From Thermus sediminis (lineage in GTDB: Bacteria > Deinococcota > Deinococci > Deinococcales > Thermaceae): 64,000 bases of DNA. The notes beneath the pieces were generated by a model, which saw only the letters and a list, made by a program, of their open reading frames with translations, had not been told where the DNA came from and did no database searches. Location of the stretch: contig NZ_QURO01000004.1 of assembly GCF_003426945.1 (NCBI RefSeq), forward strand, positions 372,001 through 436,000, given 5' to 3'. The position numbers were made by a program, and so were the translations under genes. Positions 8,056 through 15,539 of this stretch are shown here, one piece after another. Position 1 is the stretch's first letter; each line of letters opens with the position of its first letter.

Positions 8056-9098
8056 ATGACCGTAGCCGACCACCTGACCCTGAACGAGCTTTGGCGAAGG
8101 GTCAAGAAGGCCAAGGACCCTATAGACAAGCACCGCTTCCTGGCCGTCTACCATGCCAAACGGGGCCTCACCGCCAAGAAGATCGCCAAGATCACCCTCA
8201 ACACCCCCCGCTGGGTCCAGGAGACGGTGCGCCGCTACAACCAGGGCGGCCCTGCGGCCCTGGGGGACAGGCGGCACCAGAACCCGGGGCAGAAGCCCAA
8301 GCTCACCCCGGAGGAACGGGAGAGGGTGCTTGGAGCTCTACAGGGCCCCCCACCCGACGGAGGCTTGTGGACGGGGCCCAAGCTGAGGGACTGGGTGGAA
8401 AGGGATCTGGGAAAGAGGCTTTCCCTCTACCCCATCTACCGGCTCCTACACGAGATGGGGTTTGCCCTGCGGGTGCCCCGCCCCCGGCACGCCAAGGCGG
8501 ATGAGGCGGCGGGGGAGTTGTTCAAAAAAACCTCCTCGCCCAGGTCCAAGAGGCGAGGGCCCAGGGGAGGAGGGTGAGGCTTTTGGCCTATGATGAGCAC
8601 CGCTTGGGGCTGAGGCCGGTGTACCGGCGGGTATGGGCCCGGCGAGGGGATAGGCCCTTGGCGGTGGGGGCGCACCGGTACCGGTGGTTTTACGTGTGCA
8701 CCTTTGTGGAGCCGGAGACGGGGGAGAGCCTGAGCCTCCCCTTGGACGGGGTGGACACGGAGGTCATGGGCTGGGTTCTGAGGGAGCTCCGGGATTGGTT
8801 GGGAGAGGGGGAGGAGGGGTGGGTGGTCCTGGACCGGGCTGGGTGGCACGTGTCGGGGCGGGTGGAGGTGCCGGAGGGGGTGCGGCTGGTCTTCCTGCCC
8901 CCCTACAGTCCGGAGCTGCAACCTGTGGAGAGGGTGTGGCCCTTGGTGAACGAGGCGGTGGCCAACCGGTACTTCCGGGACCTTGAGGAGATGATGGAGG
9001 TGGTGGCGGAGCGATGCCGGGTTCTCGCGCAGGACCCAGAGACCCTCAGGCGGCACACCCTGTTCCACTGGTGCCCTGGGATGAAGGAATCAGCATAA
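8056..9098 (+). CDS. IS630 transposase, two frames joined by a -1 frameshift
   Basis: The first frame (ATG 8056 to 8577) holds the helix-turn-helix part (LTAKKIAKITLNTPRWVQET) and a winged-helix region. The second frame (to 9098) holds the catalytic core: YDEHRLGL with the first Asp, VVLDRAGWH with the second, and PPYSPELQPVERVWPLV with the Glu. The two join smoothly if the ribosome slips back one base on the A7 run at 8524-8530, giving FKKNLLAQVQEARAQGRRVR. IS630-family elements often use this device. The product would be about 347 residues, the normal family length, so the element may be active. Confidence 0.85.
8524..8530 (+). other. A7 slippery sequence for -1 frameshifting
   Basis: Seven A residues sit as TTC AAA AAA ACC in the first frame. 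After a -1 slip the next codons read AAC CTC CTC GCC, which continues the transposase. Thermus ribosomes and RNA polymerase are known to slip on A runs, as in dnaX of T. thermophilus. A stop in the first frame follows at 8577. Confidence 0.7.
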
Positions 9099-9121
9099 AG
9101 TGGTATTATTACACAAAAGTC

Positions 9122-9172
9122 TTGACACGACCTCTCCCCCTGGTTTGTTCTATATTGTTCTGTACGGAGAAC
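9122..9172 (+). promoter_or_regulatory. Promoter region with palindrome GTTCT-N6-AGAAC
   Basis: A consensus -35 TTGACA lies at 9122-9127 and a TATATT at 9151-9156. The 23 bp between them is longer than ideal, so one of the two may not be used. A perfect inverted repeat GTTCT/AGAAC with a 6 bp centre sits at 9157-9172, directly before the start codon, where a repressor would block transcription. It is a natural candidate for self-regulation by the XRE protein that follows. Confidence 0.5.
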
Positions 9173-9175
9173 GAT

Positions 9176-10876
9176 TTGTCCTACGAAGTGGGTCAAAACC
9201 TCCGTCGCCTGCGCCAGGCGCGGGGGCTTACCCTTTCTGGCTTGGCAGCCAAGGCCGGGGTGGCGAAATCCCTTCTCCATGCTTTGGAAGCGGGACACGC
9301 TAACCCTACCTTGGCCACCCTTTGGGCCTTGGCCCAGGCCCTGGAAGTGCCCTTTGGCGAGCTGGTCCAGGCCCATCCCGTGGGGGAGGAAGGTGCGATA
9401 GTTCAGCTTATTGAACAAACCCAGGGGCGGGCAGGGGAGAGGCTGGAGGTGTACCGCATGGATCTCCTACCCCGTTCCGAGCGTTGGGCGGAGGCACATG
9501 AGCCTGGCCTCCGTGAGCGGGTCATCGGTTTAAAGGGCAGAGCCCGGGTGGGACCACCTCCGGGTAGGGAGGTGGGCCCCGGAGAGGAGGTGGAGTTTTC
9601 CGGGGACGAACCCCATGTGTACGCCAGTGAAGAAGGGGCCAGCCTCTTGGTCTTTCTGCACTACCCCCCGCTTCCCCGACCCAAAGGGGAAGCTGGAAGC
9701 CCAGAGAAGGCCTCCTTGGCCCTTCGGGAGGTGAGCTTGGGGGTGGGAGGGTTGGCCTTGGAGGGTCGCTGGCTTGCCCCGGGGTTTCAGGAGGGGGTTT
9801 TTGTGCGTTGGAGCGGGAACGGCACCTACTTTTTCGGCCTTCCTTTGGCGCCTCTTCCCCGTCTGGAAGGCCGAGGGCTTTTGGGCGAGGCCCTGGCCCT
9901 TCTTCACGCACCCGTAGAAGACCTGAGGCCTTATCGGCAAAGCCCAAGCCTTCTTCTACGGACCTTGGCCTGGGAGGGGTTGCTCCTTAAGGGAGAGGTG
10001 GCCGACCCAGCGCCTCTTCTCCTCAAAACTGCGCACTTTCCTGCCAGCTCAGAGGAGGGGGAATGGGAGAGCCGTATCTCTGTGGACCGCTACGCCCAGG
10101 TGGAGCTCCTCCACCCCGGTTACGCCAGGCAGCCTCTTTTTCTGGCCTATTATCTGCAGGCCGCAGGCCTGGAAGGGGGGAGGTTCTTGAACGTGGGTAC
10201 GGGGCCAGGGCATCATCTTCTTCTCCTCTTGGAGCTTCTGCCCCATTTGGAGCCGGTAGCGGTGGAACCCAACCCGGCCTCGAGGCAGGCCTTGGCACAG
10301 CTTCTCCCAGGCGTGGAAGTATGGCCCGAAGATTTCACCCTTTTGTCCACGGAGGAAACCTTTCCCTTGATGGTCTGCGTGGGTGCCAGCCACCACATGT
10401 CCACGTGGCGCCTTTTGGAGAAGGCCTACCGGCTTCTACGCCCCGGGGGCCTTTTGGCGGTGGTAGATGAGTTTTTGAGCCCCTTCGCCACCCAGGAGGA
10501 ACGGGCCCGGAACCTGGTGCTTCACCACACGGCCTACCTGCTCCCCTTTCCCCTGGAAGAACCCGAGGCCCTTTGGGCTTTGCGTCTCCTCGCCCTCCAG
10601 GGAGAGCCCCGGGGCCTTAAGAGATTGGCGGAAGAGGCGTTGCAGGGCCTTAGGGCGCGGTCCGACCCTCTGGCCGCCTTCGCTCGGTTAGAGCTTCAAG
10701 CCCTAGTAGCCGGGCTGGACTACGAGGCGGAGACCAAGACCTACCCCCGCCGTTTTTTGGAGCTTGCCTTTGCCGTGGGCTTTGAGCTGGAGCGCCACCA
10801 GCGCCTGTTCGCCACCCATGGAAGCCGCTCCTGGGACGGGGGCACGCACCTCTTCCTTCTCAGGAGACCTAGATGA
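9176..10876 (+). CDS. XRE-cupin regulator fused to a SAM-dependent methyltransferase
   Basis: The protein has about 566 residues if the TTG at 9176 is the start; a GTG 12 nt later is an alternative. Residues 1-60 are a Cro/XRE helix-turn-helix (GQNLRRLRQARGLTLSGLAA, then SLLHALEAGHANPTLATLWA). Residues 75-175 resemble the small cupin domain of XRE-cupin regulators (GREVGPGEEVEFSGDEPHVY). A middle stretch is unassigned. Residues from about 340 carry a class I methyltransferase fold: FLNVGTGPGHHLLLLL as motif I, EPVAVEPNPASRQAL as the acidic loop and YRLLRPGGLLAVVDEF later. The stop overlaps azlC by 4 nt, so it is translationally coupled to an amino acid exporter. The fusion suggests a regulator that also modifies a small molecule or protein; that is inference. 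Confidence 0.75.
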   Translation: MSYEVGQNLRRLRQARGLTLSGLAAKAGVAKSLLHALEAGHANPTLATLWALAQALEVPFGELVQAHPVGEEGAIVQLIEQTQGRAGERLEVYRMDLLPRSERWAEAHEPGLRERVIGLKGRARVGPPPGREVGPGEEVEFSGDEPHVYASEEGASLLVFLHYPPLPRPKGEAGSPEKASLALREVSLGVGGLALEGRWLAPGFQEGVFVRWSGNGTYFFGLPLAPLPRLEGRGLLGEALALLHAPVEDLRPYRQSPSLLLRTLAWEGLLLKGEVADPAPLLLKTAHFPASSEEGEWESRISVDRYAQVELLHPGYARQPLFLAYYLQAAGLEGGRFLNVGTGPGHHLLLLLELLPHLEPVAVEPNPASRQALAQLLPGVEVWPEDFTLLSTEETFPLMVCVGASHHMSTWRLLEKAYRLLRPGGLLAVVDEFLSPFATQEERARNLVLHHTAYLLPFPLEEPEALWALRLLALQGEPRGLKRLAEEALQGLRARSDPLAAFARLELQALVAGLDYEAETKTYPRRFLELAFAVGFELERHQRLFATHGSRSWDGGTHLFLLRRPR

Positions 10877-11511
10877 TGCGGGGACTCCGTGCAGCTTGGC
10901 CCATCGCCCTAGGGTATTTCCCCGTGGCCATAGCCTTCGGCGCTTTGGGGGTCCAAGCGGGGCTCAGTCCCCTTTGGGTTCAGCTTACCTCCCTCTTGGT
11001 CTTTGCTGGGGCCAGCCAGTTCGCTCTGGTGGGTCTTCTGGCCCAGGGGGTGCCGCCTTTGCTGGCCGCTCTTTTGGGCCTTCTCCTCAACCTGCGCCAC
11101 GCCTTCTACGGCCCAGCCCTGAGGCCCTACCTGAAGGGGAGTCCCCTGGAAGCCTTCTTTCTCACCGACGAGGTCTTCGCCTTGGCCCTGAGGGCCCTCC
11201 CGGGCCTTCCCCCAGGGGAAAGACGGGGCTACTTTCTGGGCTTGGGCCTGGGAGCCTACCTTTCCTGGAACCTAGGCACCGCCTTTGGGGCCTTGTGGGC
11301 CCGTGGGCTCCTGGCTTGGCCGGGCTTGAGGGAGGCCCTTGCCTTCTCCCTTCCGGCCCTCTTCTTTCTCCTGGCCCTCCCTCATCTAAGAAACCCTGTG
11401 GCTCTTCTAGCGGGCGGGGTGGCCCTAGCCTTCCACCTCCTGGGCCAGACGGCCTGGGGCCTCTTCTTGGCAGGGGTTGTAGGGCTTCTTGGGGAAAGGA
11501 GGCAGCCGTGA
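10873..11511 (+). CDS. azlC: AzlC-family branched-chain amino acid exporter subunit
   Basis: This 212-residue membrane protein has the AzlC hallmark in its first third: PIALGYFPVAIAFGALGVQA followed by SLLVFAGASQFALVGLLAQG and LLLNLRHAFYGPALRPYL. AzlC pairs with the small AzlD to export branched-chain amino acids or analogues such as azaleucine. It overlaps the regulator-methyltransferase gene (ATGA) and azlD (GTGA), so all three form a tight operon. Confidence 0.92.
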   Translation: MMRGLRAAWPIALGYFPVAIAFGALGVQAGLSPLWVQLTSLLVFAGASQFALVGLLAQGVPPLLAALLGLLLNLRHAFYGPALRPYLKGSPLEAFFLTDEVFALALRALPGLPPGERRGYFLGLGLGAYLSWNLGTAFGALWARGLLAWPGLREALAFSLPALFFLLALPHLRNPVALLAGGVALAFHLLGQTAWGLFLAGVVGLLGERRQP

Positions 11512-11780
11512 CCCTGGCTCTCTTCCTCCTGGCCCTGGCCACCTTCCTCCTCCGCTTCCTTCCCTGGCGGGCGGAGAAGAATTTGAGGGCAGGCCAGGCA
11601 GGGCCTGCCCTGGTGGTGGCCCTCTTTTTGGTTTCCGCCTTCGGCCCCCCTCCCTCTTCCGAGTGGCTCCGCGCCCTCCTGGCCCTTTTTGGCACCTACT
11701 TGGGTACCCGCCTTACGGGAAACCTCGGCATCGCCGTTTTCCTAGGGGTGGGGCTTTACGGGCTTTTGGGCCTTCTTTAG
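11508..11780 (+). CDS. azlD: AzlD-family branched-chain amino acid exporter subunit
   Basis: The GTG at 11508 overlaps the azlC stop. The product is 90 residues with three or four hydrophobic segments and the family pattern TFLLRFLPW near the N-terminus and GTYLGTRLTGNLGIAV late in the protein. It is the small partner of AzlC. After its stop the sequence turns into IS256-type remnants on the other strand. Confidence 0.88.
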   Translation: MTLALFLLALATFLLRFLPWRAEKNLRAGQAGPALVVALFLVSAFGPPPSSEWLRALLALFGTYLGTRLTGNLGIAVFLGVGLYGLLGLL

Positions 11781-11789
11781 CGGCTCAGG

Positions 11790-12204
11790 ATATGAAGAGC
11801 TGCACCTGCTGCCCCAGGGCGCTCTCCGCCGGCAAGAGCCAGTAGCCCAGGAACCGCCGATCCCCAGGGCCACATGCACCCCCTTCCTGACCACACCTTC
11901 CCCTTCTCTTAAGACCTTTAGGTACAGGCTGTCCAGGTAGACGAAGGCCATCTCCTCGGTCACGGCGCCGGGGGTCTCGTGGGCGTAGCAGTGGCCCAGG
12001 AGGAGGCTTCCTGGGGTAGTGGGCGTTCTTGCGGCCTCCGTGTATCCGCGGGAAGGCTGTCCGGTTCAGCTCCGGTCACCGTCTCCCGCACCGCTTCCCT
12101 CAGCAAGCTCCGCAAGGTATTTTGATCCACGGGGCACCTCCTCGTTCCAAGGTGTGCCCCCCTATTAAACACGGACCCTTACACAGAATTCCTTACACAA
12201 CCGA
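11790..12204 (-). pseudogene. IS256-family (mutator-type) transposase remnant
   Basis: Minus-strand frames give VDQNTLRSLLREAVRETVTG near the start and VYLDSLYLKVLREGEGVVRK followed by GVHVALGIG further in, a region with the first catalytic Asp of IS256 transposases. The stretch between them is largely gone and the frame changes. A putative element end with GTGTAAGGAATTCTGTGTAA lies near 12180-12200. This is a different IS256 type from the copies at 13448 and 55415. It fills the spacer between azlD and cas2. Confidence 0.65.
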
Positions 12205-12259
12205 CATCCAGGGCTCCACGCCGAGGGCCCGCAACTTGGCGAAAGCCGCTGTGGGGCGC

Positions 12260-12544
12260 CTAGACGAAGTCGGGATCTTCTAGTCGTTTCAACCCTTCGT
12301 GCCCGATCCGCCAGGTACGCTCCACTGCCTCAGGGGGCAGGAAATACACCGCCAAAACATCCTCCTCTTTGTTCGCCAAGGCCTCGATCTTGCCCCTGAG
12401 GTAGGCCCACTGTTCCCGGGTCACGCGGGCCTCAAACACGGAGTACTGCCGCCTCTCGCCGAATCCCTTGAGCAGCTTGGCGAGCCGCGCTCGCCGCCGG
12501 TCATCCGGGGTATCGTAAGCGATGACCAGGTAAAGCTCCCTCAT
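12260..12544 (-). CDS. cas2: CRISPR-associated endonuclease Cas2
   Basis: The 94-residue product begins MRELYLVIAYDTPDDRRRAR, the Cas2 ferredoxin-fold signature with the conserved Asp after the first strand, and continues FGERRQYSVFEARVTREQW. The length is usual for Cas2. The start overlaps the cas1 stop by 4 nt. Cas2 forms the spacer-acquisition complex with Cas1. No array, effector or other cas gene is visible within the window, so this is an orphan adaptation pair. Confidence 0.95.
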   Translation of the reverse strand: MRELYLVIAYDTPDDRRRARLAKLLKGFGERRQYSVFEARVTREQWAYLRGKIEALANKEEDVLAVYFLPPEAVERTWRIGHEGLKRLEDPDFV

Positions 12545-13447
12545 CGCACCAAGAACGGTTCGTATCGGGGAAGTTCTCCCAAGAGGTGCTTGGCTAGGAT
12601 TCGCGCTTGGGCCAGGAGGATCTCCCGGTAGGCCAGACGTTTTCCCAGAATAGGGTGTCGTACCCGCTCGTTGAGCCTCTCTCCCCAAGCCCTCAAGAAC
12701 TTGGGCCAGGCATCCTTCCGCAGCCGGGGGAAACCTTCGCTTTCATCGAAGTCCTCAAAGGTCACCCGGCGGTTGTTGAGGAGGCTTAGGACCACCGAGT
12801 CGGCAAGGATGCTCCGGAACTCCTCCATCAGGTCCAGGGCTAGCGAGGGACGACCGTACCGCACCTCATGGAGGTAGCCCACGTAAGGGTCAAGCCCGGC
12901 TACGAGGAGGGCGCTTTCGCATTCCTTGGCAAGGAGAGCGTAAGCCAACGAAAGGAGGCTGTTGGCTGGGTCCCGGGGCGGCCGACGGCTCCGTTCCCCG
13001 AAGGCTAGACCTTCCGGCAGGAGCCCGGCAAAAGCCCGGAAGTAGAGGTCGGCGGCCCGGCCTTCCACGCCTCTTAGAGCCTCTTCGTCTGGGGCCCGCT
13101 CCGTTTCCTGGAGGGCTCCCTTCAGTCCTTCCCAGCCCTCAGCCCCGTTGCGCCTTAAGAAGACGAGGCCATTCTTGATCTTCCCTAAAACGAAGCGCCG
13201 AGCCAAGGTAAGCTTCCAAGCAGGGTCCAGGTGGGCCCGGAACTGGGCCACCCGGGCCGGGGCGTTTTTAGCGGGTGTGCGGGTCAAGCCTGCGTAATAA
13301 GTCCCGGTAGGGGAGAGGTAGTGAATCCCGATGCCCTCCAGGGCGCAGTGCTTGAGGAGGGCAGGGGTTACCACCGCGTTCCCCAGGATCACGATCTCTT
13401 CCACCGCGATAACAGGTTTTTGTAGAAGCACCTCGCGCCCGGCTCGG
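12541..13447 (-). pseudogene. cas1: CRISPR-associated integrase Cas1, N-terminally truncated by IS256
   Basis: The C-terminal catalytic domain is complete: LLSLAYALLAKECESALLVA with the first Glu, DPYVGYLHEVRYGRPSLALD with the His, and DLMEEFRSILADSVVLSLLN with the last acidic pair. The N-terminal domain starts only at GREVLLQKPVIAVEEIVILG; about 25-35 residues that normally precede it are missing. The frame runs open into the IS256 element at 13448. A start at the ATG at 13431 would give 296 residues, but inside a beta strand. Sequence on the far side of the IS does not encode the missing part. Probably non-functional, though partial function is not excluded. Confidence 0.88.
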
Positions 13448-14585
13448 TCAAGTAGCGATTTTTGTGGGTTTCTCTTCCGCGGCCCAAAGCGGGGCCATGT
13501 CCAGGTAACGCCTGAGCGCCCAGTCCTCCGTGGCTCTCAGCATCACCACCGTGGCCAGATTCCCTAGGCTCCCCTCGCTGGGGAAAACCCCAACCACCCT
13601 GGTCCGCCGCTTCACCTCCCGGAAAAGCCGCTCCAGCGCATTCGTGCCCTTGATGTGCTTCTGGTGGCCGCTGGGAAAGTCCAGGTGGATCAGAGCTTCC
13701 CCCAAACCCTGGGCAAACACCTCCACCCCTCGCCTGTACCGGTCCCGGTAGCGTTCAACAAACTCTCGGGCCAGAGATTCCGCCGTGCCCCGCCGCCGCG
13801 CCACAAACACCTCCTGGAGCTCCGCACCGCTGCCAGCTGGCCCCAGGAAGCTCGGCCCTCGCCGCCTGGCGGATGGAAGGGGGGTCGTCGGAAATGACCA
13901 GCCTCACCCCACGAAGCCCCCGCTCCACCAGACCCTTCCGGAGGTTCCTCCAGGCCTCCTTCCGCTCCCCGCCCGCCGGTTCCACCGCCAGCAGCAAAAG
14001 GTACGGGCTGCGCCCGTGACCTCGGTAGCCTTTCTCGTTCACCCCCACCGCCACCAGAAGGGCCAGGTCCACCACCCGCCCGCCCCGGTTCGCCTTGAAG
14101 TAGGCCGCGTCCAGGCAGAGGTAGGGGTAAGCCAGCCCCAAGGGCCGGCCCCGCCAGGCAGAGGGCGCCTCCTCCAGGCGCTGGGCTACCCTGGAGACCG
14201 CGTCCTTACCAATCCGCACTCGGGACAGACCTTCGGTGATGGCCGCCACCTTGCGGGTGGAGACCCCTTGCAGGTCCATCTCCAGGACGGCCTCTTCCAC
14301 CTCCCCGGTCATCCGCTTGTAGCGCTCCAACACCTCGGTCAGGAAAGTCCCCTCCCGGTCCCGGGGTACCCGGAGCTGCGCGATCTTGCCCGCCGGCGTG
14401 ATGAGGTCCCGGGTGTAGTGGCCGTTCCGCTCCCCGCGGCGGCTCGGGGTGCGCTCACGGTGACCCGCAGCCAGGTGCTCGGTCATCTCTTCTTCCAACA
14501 CCTGCTCGATGATGGCCTTGACCCCTTCCCGGATGCGCCGGCTGATCTCCTCCTTGGTCAACCTCTTGAACCCCTCTTGGTTCAT
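13448..14585 (-). pseudogene. IS256 transposase, internally deleted and frameshifted (copy 1)
   Basis: The first frame (start 14585) begins MNQEGFKRLTKEEISRRIRE and carries YLCLDAAYFKANRGGRVVD (first Asp) and VRLVISDDPPSIRQAAR (second Asp). It then breaks after GASWQRCG. The second frame resumes at VFVARRRGTAESLAREFVER and holds HIKGTNALERLFREVKRRTR with the catalytic Glu. About 20-25 residues that usually link WQRC to EVFVA are absent and the frame changes there. The same lesion is in the copy at 55454, so this defective version has itself moved. Confidence 0.82.
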
Positions 14586-14624
14586 TCAGCCCTCCATGCT
14601 TAACCCACAAAATAAGCGACACTA
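13448..14624 (-). mobile_element. IS256-family insertion sequence, copy 1 (1177 bp)
   Basis: The outer ends form imperfect inverted repeats whose inner parts share TTTTGTGGGTT. The second copy at 55415-56591 has the same length and near-identical sequence in the opposite orientation. No convincing target duplication is visible. It truncates cas1 on its left and borders the bioY control region on its right. Confidence 0.85.
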
Positions 14625-14774
14625 CCACAGCCCGGTCAGAAATCCCGAGGGGCCAAACCACCCGGGAGCATAGAGGGTCCTCGCCGGCCGGGGCGGTTAG
14701 GGTAGGCCTCCAGCTCTCCCCAGAACCCCGGGAACGGGTGTAGAGCCCCTCCCTAAAGACAGGAGGACTTGAAA

Positions 14775-14807
14775 CTGTAAACCAAAGCTCCCTAATTTGG
14801 TTGACGA
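14775..14807 (+). promoter_or_regulatory. BirA-like operator upstream of bioY
   Basis: CTGTAAACC and GGTTGACGA form an inverted repeat with a 15 bp spacer. This matches the known BirA box TTGTAAACC-N14-16-GGTTTACAA at most positions. It lies 29 bp before the bioY ATG, the right place for biotin-dependent repression by a BirA with an N-terminal DNA-binding domain. Confidence 0.7.
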
Positions 14808-14836
14808 ACCCCACGAGGGTTCAAGAGGAGGTCCTT

Positions 14837-15445
14837 ATGAAGGAAACCCAATCCCTGCCCTACGTGCCCCTGGCCAAGACCCTCTGGCCCGCTAGGTCCT
14901 TGGGCCGCGACCTGGGCCTTATCCTTTTGGGAAGCCTCCTGGTGGCCCTCCTGGCCCAGATCGCCATCCCCCTCCCCTTCACCCCCGTGCCCATCACCGG
15001 GCAGACCCTGGGGGTCCTCCTGGTGGGGGCCGCCCTGGGGAGCCGCCTGGGCTTCCTGGCCCTCCTGGCCTACCTCTTGGAAGGGGCCATGGGCCTTCCC
15101 GTCTTCGCCGGGGGAACGGGCGGCCTGGCCAAGGTCCTGGGGCCCACGGGGGGCTTCCTCCTGGCCTTCCCTCTGGCGGCTGGGCTCGTGGGCCTTTTGG
15201 TGGAGCGCTTGGGCCTGGACCGGGGCCCCCTAGGTACCCTCCTCGCCATGCTCCTGGGGAACGCCCTCCTCTACCTGCTGGGCCTCCCCTGGCTCTGGGC
15301 CTGGCTCGCAGGAGCAGGCCAGGCTTTGGACCTAGGCCGTCTTCTCGCCATGGGCCTCTTCCCCTTCATCCCCGGCGACCTGGTGAAGGCAGCCCTGGCC
15401 GCGGTCCTCCTGCCCTCCGCTTGGCGGTTCCTAGGGAAGCGGTAA
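14837..15445 (+). CDS. bioY: Biotin transporter BioY
   Basis: The ATG at 14837 follows a clear ribosome site (AGAGGAGGT). The product has 202 residues and six hydrophobic segments with the BioY core: AIPLPFTPVPITGQTLGVLL, then LEGAMGLPVFAGGTGG and LGPTGGFLLAFPLAAGLVG. It is the S-component for biotin uptake by ECF transporters, and it may also work alone. A BirA-type box precedes it and a strong terminator follows, so it is a single-gene unit. Confidence 0.93.
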   Translation: MKETQSLPYVPLAKTLWPARSLGRDLGLILLGSLLVALLAQIAIPLPFTPVPITGQTLGVLLVGAALGSRLGFLALLAYLLEGAMGLPVFAGGTGGLAKVLGPTGGFLLAFPLAAGLVGLLVERLGLDRGPLGTLLAMLLGNALLYLLGLPWLWAWLAGAGQALDLGRLLAMGLFPFIPGDLVKAALAAVLLPSAWRFLGKR

Positions 15446-15461
15446 AGGCAAGGTTCCTGGC

Positions 15462-15487
15462 CCTCGGCCCCTTGGGGCCGGGGTTTT
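15462..15487 (+). terminator. Rho-independent terminator after bioY
   Basis: CCTCGGCCCC and GGGGCCGGGG form a 10 bp stem with a TT loop, followed directly by TTTTATT. It lies 17 nt past the bioY stop. Confidence 0.8.
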
Positions 15488-15499
15488 ATTCCTCGGTCT

Positions 15500-15513
15500 T
15501 GCAAGCGGTTTCA
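15500..15513 (+). promoter_or_regulatory. LacI-family operator before the lacI-type gene
   Basis: TGCAAGCGGTTTCA matches the LacI/GalR-family consensus TGNAANCGNTTNCA at every fixed position. It lies 26 bp before the start of the LacI-family gene, which suggests autoregulation. Confidence 0.65.
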
Positions 15514-15539
15514 CCAGGTGCCATACTCTCGGCTAAGGC

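Larger units (their letters stand above)
8026..9108 (+). mobile_element. IS630-family insertion sequence, about 1083 bp
   Basis: The ends are TAATACCCTTTCTTGCTG at 8026 and, read inward from 9108, TAATACCACTTTATGCTG. These inverted repeats each begin with TA, in keeping with the TA target preference of IS630/mariner elements. It encodes a single DDE transposase split by a frameshift site. It landed in an older transposase remnant on the left, and its right end lies 13 bp before the TTGACA of the next gene. Confidence 0.85.

Noticed and set aside
13440-14640. 8 bp target duplication around IS256 copy 1 (GACCGGGC versus GACCGAGC)
   Set aside because: The two sequences do not abut the element at the same offset when the ends are set by comparison with copy 2, and they differ by one base.
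12205-14770. Possible CRISPR array near cas1-cas2
   Set aside because: I looked for 25-37 bp direct repeats with regular spacing on both strands around the genes and saw none.
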